Position numbers and translations under genes: made by a program. Of a stretch of DNA of 64,000 nucleotides, positions 43,623 to 53,293 are shown piece by piece. The notes under the pieces are model-generated. The model did not search any database, was not told the DNA's origin, and saw only the letters and a program-made list of their open reading frames with translations. The first letter of the stretch is position 1, and each line of letters begins with the position of its first letter. The stretch covers positions 87,315 through 151,314 of the forward strand of contig JAFISE010000074.1 of NCBI GenBank assembly GCA_022560025.1, given 5' to 3'. This DNA is from Stagonosporopsis chrysanthemi. Taxonomy: Eukaryota; Ascomycota; Dothideomycetes; Pleosporales; Didymellaceae.

Positions 43623-44952
43623 TTAGCCGTAGACAGGCTTCTGGCTGTAGCCAGGGAACTGCTGCAACTGCTTGGTGTCAATGGCTCTCAGCTGCGGACA
43701 GCCGAGAGGGCCAATGATGCTGCCGATGGCATCTGTGAGTTTGTTCAGCGCACCAAGAAGGATGTCAGGCTTGGCCTGGGACGAAAGCTGGTAGACGAAG
43801 CAACCAAGATTGTTCCCCCTGAGGAGATCTGCGGAGTTGAACAACCCTCCACTAAGATTTGTGACATCGACGCCAGCGAAAGAGTCGGTCTTGCCGAGGT
43901 TGCCGCCAACATTCAAGAACTTCGGGTGCAGCTTGGCAGCGTTGAGAACATCTGCCAGGAAGTAGTCGACCTCGTACGGGTACTCGAATGCGCGCCTGTA
44001 CCAATTCGCGGGAATACGCTCGGAGCCTTGCACGGCGTTGTAATTCCCGTCAGCACCGTCGACACCGAACCAGGACTGAATCGTCTCGTAGCTGAGAAGA
44101 CCTTCCGGATGCTCGGCACTGTGATTTGCCATAAAGCGGTAGATGAAGGTATACGCGGCGGGCTGCACGAGTAGGCCGGAGAAGGGGCCGTTGAAGAAGT
44201 TGGGGTTGTTCTTGATTTGCGTGTCAAAGCGATCCGAGCGGAAGGCTGTCAGGGAATCAAGAGTGACCTGACCGCCGGGAGAGCGGTTGATGAGTTCCTG
44301 GAACTGGGAAGTCACAGTCTTGTAGTTGTTGCCTGATTCGTAAAGATCTGGCCTGGTGGGAGAGGCATCTCCTTCGTACTTGTTGTGAGAGCCGATGAGG
44401 CCATTACCCAAGACGCCGGTCAGGCCGCCCTGTGCAAGGGTAGGAGTACCGCCAATCGACCATGATAACAGGTCACCGTTGATGGCAGCCCCAAGCACTG
44501 AAAGGAACAGAGCTAGTTGAGGTCCCATGCCAACAACGTTCTGGGTTGCCTCAATGTATTGCTGGATTGTGGCATAGCCGTTGTGAGGGATGAAATCTGC
44601 AAGCAGTCAGCCGAGACCAAGGGGAAACGCTATAGGTTCACATACTGTGATTCGCAAACGCGTTGAGACCTGGACAGGGACCCCTGAGGTCTCCGGATCC
44701 TGGCGGTACATACTCATGACCACTGCCGGGCCCCACGTTGATGATTTGCTTTGGAGCGTTGAAGGTATTGATGGGCTCGAAGAGAGGTGTTGCTGCATCC
44801 GCTCCAGCTTGACGAGCTTCGAGTGTCTTAGCCAGCTCAGCAGCACGAGCTTCGAGAGCCGGGTCGGCGGCTGCTGCTTCGTACATCATGGCAGGGAAAG
44901 CATGGGTAAATTGAACCAAGCCAGTCAAGAAGAGCTGTGATGTGTACTTCAT
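43623..44952 (-). CDS. Secreted heme-thiolate peroxygenase/chloroperoxidase family protein
   Basis: Extracellular enzyme using hydrogen peroxide to oxygenate organic substrates. Exons 44952-44646 and 44596-43623 (49-nt intron, GTATGT..GCAG, phase 1) give 426 residues. Signal peptide about 1-18, then a propeptide-like acidic/Ala-rich segment. Cys93 in GPCPGLNAFANH is the heme ligand (PCP motif), and the intron lies just after ANH, as is usual. E177-G178-D179 in NKYEGDAS is the EGD motif of unspecific peroxygenases (chloroperoxidase has EHD). The later blocks FMANHSAEHPEG, WFGVDG, ERIPANWYRRA and FLNVGGNLGK are conserved in ascomycete members. Reaction scope is not predictable. Peroxide could come from oxidases such as the LAAO at 2975, an inference only. 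Confidence 0.9.
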
Positions 44953-46320
44953 CTTAGCAAATATGAGAGTTGAAAAGCAATGCTAGAAATGCACTGAACT
45001 TCAACAGCAATTTCCCCCCCTTATATACAGTCCCAAACTTAGGAGCTAGCTATGCTTTTGTGAATTGACTTGTCCATCTCCCGCTCGCTACATATTCGGT
45101 GAAATGCCACAAGGTCGGTAATGATAGTTTGCGATCTGCTCGACGGGTCTTGTCGTAGGATAGCCAATCCAAATGCTTGAATGATAGTTGACTTACGGAA
45201 ATACCCATGTTGTATGCAACGGTATGACGATCAACTGCTACTTAAGCCAAAGTAGCAAACAGTTTGAACGGGAGATTCGCTCCCAGGTCTCCAAAGGGTA
45301 TAGCCTGGGTCACTAAAGTGTTGAAAGAGCCGCGGCACCACGGTCACTTACACTCGTCAATTTTACCCCCGCAAAATCGATTTGCAATAGTAGCGCGATG
45401 GGCTCCGGTGTGGAAACATCCGGGACAGTTTTGTGGGGTATACACTTATTCTAACCGCACCTATTTCCTATCTAGGACACCTTTTTGTTCCCGCGTACCT
45501 GGACTGCTGCGTGTTCCCGACCATTAAGCATCGTGCCTAGGTCCAACGCATCGTTTCTGTCAATATCGCTTCCTGTCTGGTGGTCTTTGGGTGACAGCGT
45601 GACCTTTGCGCACTTCATAATTGGCCAGTTGGTAGATTTAATCGGAGAACTGTCCATGACTTGCGTGGTGAGGTCTGAACGAGCTGCTGGAGGCATGCAT
45701 CGCCTCGGCGAGCTCAGGAAAGTGAAACTCAGCATGGGAACGAGCGTTTGCAGTATGAATAATGCCCTTCCTTCCACTGCCCCTTCCGGCGGCTGATGCA
45801 ACATGACGTCCGCGTTGAAGGTGTGTTGTTCGCGTGCAGATTGTGGTCATCGCTCGGCACTTGCGACGCACGAACCCTGAAAGAGCCGGCTTTCCAGCCA
45901 CCACACCAGCTTCCCCTTCGGCACATCCACCACACGTCAGTGGCGCCGGTATTGACAACTTACACGTATTACGGTACTTACCCGCATTAAATTTACGCTG
46001 CGCTGAAAGTGCTGCAAGTCATATATCGCGCTCTTTAGTGAGCGAACGTAATATAGAGTCGCGATACCTACGATGCCTTTCTCAATGGCCAATAAAGCAC
46101 CCACGCTCTAGGATGCTTTTCGTGGCTTTCTGAAGTGGTCAAATGTTTTTGGACGTGATCTTGGAATGCAAAAACTTGATTGATGCTCAGCAGCTAAGTG
46201 CATCCTATCTGAACTCGAACTCGAACTTCTAGAATTTTGGCGTGTCTTGCGCACACCTTTCATTTGTAGTCCCTTCACCCTCACGGTAGTAACTCCCTTC
46301 AACCCGCAGTGGAAGCGAAT
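44953..46320. other. Intergenic region
   Basis: 1.37 kb without a supported gene. A TATATA element at 45021-45027 (CTTATATACAG) lies about 70 bases upstream of the peroxygenase start codon on its strand. The open frames inside have no domain features. Confidence 0.55.
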
Positions 46321-47610
46321 TTATGCTCTCCTAGTTGCGCCTCGAATTTTGAAAGCGCGCCTCTCCACTTCACCGCTGCTGCCGCCGTCACCGGACCCTC
46401 CATCCGCACCATTCGAGCTACCGCTGGATCCAGAGTTCTCGTCCTCGCCATTGTCGCCGTTCCTGTTGCCGCCGTTGCTTCCATCGTTGCTGGAGGATTC
46501 ATCGTTATTGTTTTCAGAATTGGGTCCACCGTTGCCTTTGCCGGAAGACGAGGAGTTGTCATCGCCACCGTTAGACGACTCGTTGTTGTCATTAGTGGAA
46601 GAGCCTTCACTGCCAGATGAAGAGCCATTGTTGTCAGATGAGGAGTTCTCGTTGCCTGACGATAAATCCTCACTACCATTGTCCGAATCGGAGCTGCTTC
46701 CACTATTCCCCGCGTTGTCCGAGGAAGAGTCATCTGTACCGCCTGAGGCAGGGTCTTCTGCAGCGCCTGAGGAAGAGTCATTACCGCCACTCGAGGAGGA
46801 ATCGTCTTGAGCGCCTGAGGAAGAGTCGTTTTCGCCGTTTGAGGAAGAGTCATCTGCAGCGCCTGAGGCAGGTTCTTCTACACCGTCTGACGAAGAATCA
46901 TTTTCGCCACTCGAGGAAGAGCCGTCAGAGCCGCCTGATGTGGGATCTTCTGCAGCTCCCGAGGAAGAGTTGTCTGCACCACCTGAGGCAGGCTCTTCTG
47001 CAGCCCCCGAGGAAGAGTCGTCTGCGCCACCTGATGCGGGCTTTCCTGCAGCTCCTGAGGAAGAGTCGTCTGCACTGCCTGAAGAAGAATCGTTCTCACC
47101 ACCTCGGGAGCTAGGCTGATCATCTTCATTTCCAGATGAGGTGTCGCTGTTTGATCCTGAGCCATCCGAGGAGTTATTGCTGCTGTTGCTGCTGCCGCTG
47201 TCGGAATCGCTTTGCCCGCTGGAGCTTCCTGAGCCACTTGACCCGGTGCTTTCATTACCATTGCGACTGGAGCTGCCGTTAGAGCCGTTTCCGTTGCCGC
47301 CGCTCTTACTAGCGTTACCAGAACCGTTCGAGCCAGAGTTGTCGTTTTCGTCGTTATTCTCATCGTCACTGTTGCTGGTTCCAGATTGGCCACTACCATT
47401 GCTCTCGCTACCACTCTCTGTCTCGTTGCTGCTTGCTCGCTTCAATTGCAGGGCTTCTGCAAGAGAAGTGCCTGCCAGTCCAGGAGTAACAGTCAAGTCC
47501 CGTGCATTGGGCGCACGTAGCTCGCCTCGCTGATGCAAAGTTACAGGTCCGGCTGCAGCAGATGCAAGGAGGCCAAAAAATACAGCGGTAGTTGTAGTAG
47601 TGTAGCGCAT
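46321..47610 (-). CDS. Secreted acidic Ser/Gly/Asp/Asn-rich protein with Kex2-type sites
   Basis: Single exon, 429 residues. Signal peptide 1-20 (MRYTTTTTAVFFGLLASAAA). A short propeptide follows, ending in K57-R58 (LQLKR), a Kex2 cleavage site. Residues 59-416 are almost only Ser, Gly, Asp, Asn, Glu and Ala, with repeats of the form DDSSSGAAEEPASGGA between about 175 and 310. The C-terminus switches to a basic tail, VERR then AFKIRGATRRA (419-429), with a second dibasic site at R417-R418. There are no cysteines in the repeat region. The protein is surely disordered and very acidic. Function unknown: metal binding, wall matrix or carrier for the basic tail peptide are guesses. Open frames on the other strand come from the repeats. 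Confidence 0.75.
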   Translation of the reverse strand: MRYTTTTTAVFFGLLASAAAGPVTLHQRGELRAPNARDLTVTPGLAGTSLAEALQLKRASSNETESGSESNGSGQSGTSNSDDENNDENDNSGSNGSGNASKSGGNGNGSNGSSSRNGNESTGSSGSGSSSGQSDSDSGSSNSSNNSSDGSGSNSDTSSGNEDDQPSSRGGENDSSSGSADDSSSGAAGKPASGGADDSSSGAAEEPASGGADNSSSGAAEDPTSGGSDGSSSSGENDSSSDGVEEPASGAADDSSSNGENDSSSGAQDDSSSSGGNDSSSGAAEDPASGGTDDSSSDNAGNSGSSSDSDNGSEDLSSGNENSSSDNNGSSSGSEGSSTNDNNESSNGGDDNSSSSGKGNGGPNSENNNDESSSNDGSNGGNRNGDNGEDENSGSSGSSNGADGGSGDGGSSGEVERRAFKIRGATRRA

Positions 47611-48581
47611 GGTGAATTCTGAAGTTGTTTTTGTTCGAAGGTAAGAACAGTCCGGCTGATTGATTGGAGTTGTAGAAAAAGTCGCAGACTGATTATGGAA
47701 GAGAAGATGATCGAGCTGATGATATTCAGAATTGTAGATCTGGGCAGCCTACTTATACTTGCTGAGCAGGTCCGCATTGCGGTCGCTTTGTGACTCTACA
47801 ATCTACCAGACACGACCTCTCAAACCCACGCCAACACTCACGCTGAATGTTCCAGAGGCTTGGAGAGCCTTGGATACGTACCAAGCTTTCTGGACCGTGA
47901 ATCCATTGCCGAAAGAAGTAAGCGTGCAAAGGCGGTTGAACCAAGTAGATGGCGTAGGCACCATGCGTGATCTATCAGCAGCTGAAGACACGCGTCTAGA
48001 AGAATAGGTGGGGCGTATAGATCAAAGCGAAGTCCCGTCGCGCTGTCAGGTACTGACATAGTTCATGCAGACAAGCTGTCGCGTCTCATCGCAGCTATCC
48101 CATTGTCGTTTCAAACGAACGCGGACCGATATGTGATACATTGGTTTGTCGCAACTCAAACAAGCACTAATCACGGACTAGCGCGGCAATTGACACAAGT
48201 CAGCTTTATTCCCATACATCAGCGCCCTTCGCTGATGTGTTCAGGGCTGATCAAATCTGGCAAAAAAGTCATGTCGTTATTTGGTCGGGTGGCTGCGCGC
48301 TTTGTTGTGCAGTGTGAAATATCAAGAGAAGTCGTTGTGGTGTCTCCAAACCGAATACAAAGACCTGCAGAAATCGGACAATGATCTTCGGCTTCCACAA
48401 AACGCCACCAAAAGCTTCATCAAACTAAAGGAAGCAATCGTTTTGAGTGTTTCTTTGTGCTCATGGCTAGAAAATCGAAAGCGATGCCTCCAAGGCTTCT
48501 CTTGATTAATTCTCCAAGATTTACGCCAAAGGTATCCATTTTATACAGAAAGCCCCAGACTAAGTCTAAAAATCAACCAGT
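47611..48581. other. Intergenic region
   Basis: About 970 bases between divergent genes with no supported gene; short frames only. Confidence 0.55.
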
Positions 48582-49928
48582 ATGCATGCATTCGGCACAG
48601 ATGGTTCGGAGCCTAGCCTCTACAGAGACGAGGAGGAAGATTTGGTCGACTATGATGACTCCGATATCGAGGCCGATACAAGCAATCACAGCAAGAACCC
48701 GGATCCAGTGAAGCTCGAAAATTCTCAATCAGATCTCTCTGCCGAACATGCATCGCAGCCTGAAAAGATCAGTCAAACACCTACACCGGAGAAAACCGTG
48801 ACGAACCACAGTCCAGAAAAAGAAAGCACGCCCACAGCTACAATAGCATCTTCCGCAGCAAAAACGCCGCAAGCTGCAGCCCTGATCAAGAGTCTTTCAG
48901 AGCTACTCAGCGATTCAACGTTCAGAGCATCCCTACACTTGACCGAATCTGGAAACGCGGTGGATCTCACCTTCTGGGCCAGTGGCCTCGATTTTGCGCT
49001 CACTCTCAAACTTGTTGGTACCGCCAAAGTCAAAGCATGCAAGTACGGAGCGGAATGCCACAACGCAAAGTGCAAATTTGACCATGGCGAAGCTGATCGA
49101 ACAGCGAGAGCAACTGCTGGGAAGCCAGTAAAGCTGTGCTTCATGGTCAACGCAGTGAATGGATGCCAGAAGGGAGAGAATTGCTGGTTCTCACATCAGG
49201 CGCTCGGGGTGGCGTGTTCCCACGGAGATCTGCGTACAAATTGCCCCAAGGGGCTTTACTGCGTCTATAAGCACAATGATGACGTAGTATTTGCTTCAGT
49301 TGAAGCTTCTGATTCATCCTTGTCGAATTCCGAACAGGCTGTGAAAGTCGATAGTGAAGTGGCTGTGCCATCAGCGCCCGAGACAGCGGTAGCCAAAGAG
49401 AACGAAGCTACAACACAGCCTTCAGCACCTAAGAACAATCAGAGTGTAAGAAGCGCTTCTTCTTCTCAAGACATCGAAACACCAGAGCCGCAAGAAGCAC
49501 GACGCAAACGCGGACACTCAGGAAAGGCTACTGAAGGCCCTGCAGAAAGACCCCACAAGTATCAACGTGTTCAAAAACGACAAGATCGTCAAGACTACCA
49601 CAATGTACGAGACTATGACTCCAAGGAGCACTCACGATCAGGCACCCCTAGCAACAGCCAACACGATGGACAAGAGTACCACTCCAGAGAGCATGCGCGC
49701 CCAGACATCTATAGTGGCAGCCGACACAATGATCGAGAACACCGTTTCAGAGAACAGAGGCGCCTGGATCAGTTTTGCAGTAGAGGAAGAGGTAGAGATG
49801 ATCCTCGAGGTTCGAGCCGCGGGCGTGGCAGGAGGGGTGGACGGGGCGACAGCTTTCACTCGCCTGGCCCCAGACAGCACCATGAAAGGAGGGGAGGAGA
49901 CTTGAGTCAACGCGTTACGCGTTATTGA
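48582..49928 (+). CDS. Triple CCCH zinc-finger protein with RGG-type C-terminus
   Basis: Single exon, 448 residues, probably an RNA-binding protein. Three CCCH fingers lie in a row at about residues 152-232: C-x5-C-x4-C-x3-H (CKYGAECHNAKCKFDH), C-x8-C-x5-C-x3-H (CFMVNAVNGC..CWFSH) and C-x8-C-x5-C-x3-H (CSHGDLRTNC..CVYKH). Before them is an acidic N-terminus (DEEEDLVDYDDSD) and a short hydrophobic segment (AALIKSLSELLSD). The C-terminal third is Arg/His/Asp/Gly-rich and ends in RGRGR, SRGRGRRGGRG, typical of RGG-box RNA binding. No family member is named with confidence. The gene ends 57 bases before the suspect sequence next to a gap; its frame and stop are intact. Confidence 0.85.
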   Translation: MHAFGTDGSEPSLYRDEEEDLVDYDDSDIEADTSNHSKNPDPVKLENSQSDLSAEHASQPEKISQTPTPEKTVTNHSPEKESTPTATIASSAAKTPQAAALIKSLSELLSDSTFRASLHLTESGNAVDLTFWASGLDFALTLKLVGTAKVKACKYGAECHNAKCKFDHGEADRTARATAGKPVKLCFMVNAVNGCQKGENCWFSHQALGVACSHGDLRTNCPKGLYCVYKHNDDVVFASVEASDSSLSNSEQAVKVDSEVAVPSAPETAVAKENEATTQPSAPKNNQSVRSASSSQDIETPEPQEARRKRGHSGKATEGPAERPHKYQRVQKRQDRQDYHNVRDYDSKEHSRSGTPSNSQHDGQEYHSREHARPDIYSGSRHNDREHRFREQRRLDQFCSRGRGRDDPRGSSRGRGRRGGRGDSFHSPGPRQHHERRGGDLSQRVTRY

Positions 49929-49984
49929 GATCTTGCAATAATTTGAGTTTCAAGGTAACGTTTATTTTCTGCATCGTTCGCCAT

Positions 49985-50167
49985 TTTGGGTCATGTGAGT
50001 TGCAGGAAGGAAATAAGGGGGGGGGGGGGGGGGGAAAAACGCGGAAACCTTTTTTCGCCGAGGGGGGGCAAAAAAAACATTTTCCACACAAACCAAAAAT
50101 GTAAACCCCTAANNNNNNNNNNGGGGGGGGGGGGGGTGGGGGTGGGGGGGTGGGGGGTTGGGTGGGT

Positions 50168-50214
<47 letters not shown>

Positions 50215-50215
50215 A
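49985..50215. other. Low-quality sequence around an assembly gap
   Basis: Homopolymer-dominated sequence: G18 at 50017-50034, AAAAAC, C/T/G runs, then 10 N (50113-50122), then an almost pure G/T stretch ending in a G run of over 40 (to 50213). It resembles the other gap at 22172 and is probably poor consensus rather than true sequence. Confidence 0.75.
50113..50122. other. Assembly gap (10 N)
   Basis: Ten N bases inside a homopolymer-rich stretch. The real length is unknown. Confidence 0.99.
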
Positions 50216-50959
50216 AACAGCAGCGAACTCTTTTCGTCCGAATGGGCTACACAAAATACTTGCTCAACCAAACTCAAGAATTGAACCCTGTGAAACTCCT
50301 TGTACTAAGTGAAATCATGTGGAAGAGATAGAATTGAGAATAGCTGTGATTTACTTTGAACGGTAGAATGACATGACTGCCAGGCTTTTGTGTCGTTTTG
50401 GTGCTTGTCAAAATGTATGGACCATCCTTCCCGTAGTATAAAAAGGGCAGCTAATTTGGATTGGATGTATGCGCCCGGATAGACAAAATTGAAAATCTGG
50501 GAGACAGCCTACAGCTATAGGGTTTAACACAGGCTCTGGTTGCGTTGTTCAGACCAGCTTACTCCTCGATTGGTTCACTGTGATGTCTAGTAAGATATGC
50601 TCCGTCATGGGCTTGAATATGACACAGTTTGCTCCAAGCTTAGAAAAACCAATCGGAACGATGCTCCAAGCGCCTCGCTTGTTGCAATTTCTGAGCAACT
50701 GCTGTCACCATGACACTGCATCGAGACACAGCAGGTAGATGGGTATCTGCCGATCAGCGTTAGGAAACGGTCAAGCCTCCGCCAATCATTCACGTCTGAG
50801 CTTAGCTGCAGGAGCCGCGGCCGGTATTGCACGGGACTGGATCAGGCGGAGCCAAATATCCACAAATACAATAGTATCCGAGATTACACTTTACTTTACG
50901 GTGTTTGTTCACAGTCAGAAAGATCTTCAACAGATCGTAGCCTCACGTCCCTGCTCACA
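50216..50959. other. Intergenic region upstream of the GIY-YIG gene
   Basis: About 740 bases with no gene signal. TATAAAAAGG at about 50438-50447 looks like a TATA box but is over 500 bases from the next start codon. Confidence 0.5.
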
Positions 50960-52453
50960 ATGATACCTCCCACGTCCCCTACTGTCATCAAATGCAGCCT
51001 ACGGCGCCAGCCCAAGGCGACCGACAGAGCCGGAAAGCTCCTTCTCCCAAGATGGCGTGTCCGTTGGTCACAGGTAGCATCTATTGTCTCGGTTGCGCGA
51101 GTCACTACGCAACGTCAAACTTCCGTGTTAGCCCAGACACTGTTTCCTCCTCTTGCTCCGTCGGAGGCCGACCAGACTTTTCGACACATCTCTGTGTATT
51201 TTCGCACTGATGGTCGTCGTTGCGCCCATGCAGCTTTCACGTTTCCTGTTTCTGAAGGAGCAGATCCAATCGATACTTTAAACAGTTATGCTTCAAGTAT
51301 GGCGTGCGACGTTGGCAGCGAACACGTGGACGCATTCCAGAGATATATCAAGGAGCTGAATTCGGGACAGGTTCCTTTACCATCACCGATACAGATTATG
51401 AAGGATGCTATTGTGAGAACTTCAAAGATCTCAGCGCGTACCCCCTTCCTATCAGGCGCAGAAAGGGCCGCGGAGATTGAAATGCGCTTGCAGCAGGGTT
51501 TATCGTTCGTCGATATGGAAACAATTTTTCAGGGAACTGCAGAATTCATCGCTCGAGAAGCAAACCGCATTATGGGAGAGCGTGGAGTTAAGAGAGCGCT
51601 CATGCCGTCCAAGAGGGGAGTGTGGTCGCAGCACGATATCCAACGATTGATAGTGCTATGCGAGCGAGGGCTTTCACACACAAAGATGGCGACGTGGCTG
51701 CGTAGAACGACAAAAAACGTACAAAAACAGCTCCAGGAACTACGTCCCACATTAGTGGCACCGTATGTCATTCAAGGCCCTCAGAAATTGCCACCAGGGT
51801 TGCGAGAGTCGCTTTTTGAAGCCAGATTAGATGAAATTTGGCAAATACTCATGAAGTCTGATATGACGCAGACATGGAAAGAGACACTTCGGCAATCGGA
51901 CACTGGTTGGCTCACGAAGATATCTGCACATATACCCGAACATGTCAAAAATGTTCTTGGAGGATTAGAACCGCCCACCTGGGACGATCTTAAAAGTTTG
52001 CCATTGATCGCCACCAACAGAGCTGGTGTGTATGCGAGGCTTGCAAACACTCGACATGATTTTCACATGGCAAGTGATTGCTATCTCTATGTTGGGTCGG
52101 CGAGCAGATACGGCGGTGGCCTGAACTGGAGGATTGCTGAACACACCAGTAGAAAGTCAAGGCTCCAACTGGATATCAAAAGAAAGAAACTCAGAGACCA
52201 CTTCATTACACTTATGGTTATGGAGACGAGAAATTCAAGTAAGGAAGGCATTCTCGAAGTGCGAAAGACTGTTGTCCTAGCAGAGGCAATCTTGACGGTC
52301 TGGCTGGATGCTCTCAAAATACCATCCCATCGGGACCAGGGCTTACATCTGTGGGATCCGGAGATACTGCAATGGACTGGGTGGTCGTCGCATAACCCTC
52401 TGTTGGTTGACGTGGTACTACCCAGTGAACCGCGACCGTCCGGAGGAGAATGA
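50960..52453 (+). CDS. HTH/SANT-like plus GIY-YIG nuclease-like fusion protein
   Basis: 497 residues as a single exon. Residues about 218-262 (KRGVWSQHDIQRLIVLCERG, LSHTKMATWLRRTTKNVQKQL) have the Trp/Leu spacing of a Myb/SANT-type helix-turn-helix. Residues about 356-445 look like a GIY-YIG domain: GVY at 356-358, YLYVGSAS with YVG at 377-379, Arg391 in NWRIAEH, and Glu442 in LAEAILTVW as the metal-binding Glu. All core positions are thus present. The middle (about 100-210) is helical. An alternative N-terminus uses ATG 50992, an exon to 51073 and an intron 51074-51131 (GTAGCA..TTAG, phase 1), giving 467 residues starting MQPTAPAQGD; it reads more like a natural N-terminus. No retroelement or intron-homing context is seen. 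Confidence 0.7.
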   Translation: MIPPTSPTVIKCSLRRQPKATDRAGKLLLPRWRVRWSQVASIVSVARVTTQRQTSVLAQTLFPPLAPSEADQTFRHISVYFRTDGRRCAHAAFTFPVSEGADPIDTLNSYASSMACDVGSEHVDAFQRYIKELNSGQVPLPSPIQIMKDAIVRTSKISARTPFLSGAERAAEIEMRLQQGLSFVDMETIFQGTAEFIAREANRIMGERGVKRALMPSKRGVWSQHDIQRLIVLCERGLSHTKMATWLRRTTKNVQKQLQELRPTLVAPYVIQGPQKLPPGLRESLFEARLDEIWQILMKSDMTQTWKETLRQSDTGWLTKISAHIPEHVKNVLGGLEPPTWDDLKSLPLIATNRAGVYARLANTRHDFHMASDCYLYVGSASRYGGGLNWRIAEHTSRKSRLQLDIKRKKLRDHFITLMVMETRNSSKEGILEVRKTVVLAEAILTVWLDALKIPSHRDQGLHLWDPEILQWTGWSSHNPLLVDVVLPSEPRPSGGE

Positions 52454-53293
52454 CTTCCAATGCCAGGAGGCCGTAGCAATTCGATCGCTATTTTGTCTTC
52501 TTTGGACGCAGGTTCATCTAATATTAAGCAATACAGAATGTGTGTACGCCTAACGAAACATATTCGCACTCAAGTAAAGCTCTATACCCTGAAAGATGAT
52601 GCTTTTCGGACCAAACACTAACCAGTTTCCTACACCGAGATAAGAAGTACACCTTCGCAGCAAAGGCTTCAGATGACGTCTGTATTTTCTTTTGGAGTTG
52701 CGAAAGGAAAGTACTTTGACAGGTGAACACGAACGCTCTCAGGGAATTCATAAGTTCTGCCGTGATCTCAACTTGCATGAGTTGACCGTGTCTGGTATCA
52801 AGCTGAAGGCCGCTCGTGTGCTCAATACCGCTGTCAATGCCCCATGCGTGTTTGACACTGAGCTGTCAAGTCCTGTACGCGTGCTTGACACTGAGCTGTC
52901 AATGCTGTCATACTTGCCCATTCCAGCTGACTATCAGTCTGACTCGGGTATTGACAGCTAGAATATTGATTACAGCACTTCGACGCGAAATCTCAGACGC
53001 CTCTTGGAGAAATCACAAAGGCTCTGCAATACCAAGGACATGGTGCGCCTACGATGTAGTCAGATGAAGTGCCGAGTTGGTCAACTTGGCGAGTAACGGC
53101 GCTCTGATGTACCTGCTGCAACGTCATTGCGCCGAATGGATTCAAGTGCGGATAGTGATGATGATTAGTGGAATGAAGTGCAAAGTGCAACACATCGAAT
53201 GAGAAGCTAGCGCATTGATGTTACGTCCTACAGCAAGTCATCTATTGTGTCATGTTAATTGTTCATTAGTAGCTTACTAACGCGATCTGATGT
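52454..53293. other. Intergenic region with TTGACA/TGTCAA repeats
   Basis: No gene called. A plus-strand frame at 52692-52961 lacks an ATG. The main feature is the cluster of TTGACA and TGTCAA motifs. Confidence 0.55.
52831..52963. repeat. Cluster of TTGACA/TGTCAA palindromic units
   Basis: The unit TTGACACTGAGCTGTCAA, an imperfect palindrome with TTGACA and TGTCAA arms, occurs twice, about 33 bases apart. Single TGTCAA or TTGACA copies occur on both sides (near 52832, 52898 and 52955). The pattern could be a regulatory array or a small local duplication. Confidence 0.7.

Noticed and set aside
46247..47533. Several plus-strand frames rich in Leu, Pro and Ser opposite the acidic secreted protein
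   Set aside because: They are complements of GAC/AGC/GGC-type repeats; only the minus strand has a signal peptide and sensible start.
34077..47610. A secondary-metabolite or nutrient-use cluster
   Set aside because: The acyltransferase, transporter, HET protein and peroxygenase lack a core synthase and do not share a recognisable pathway.
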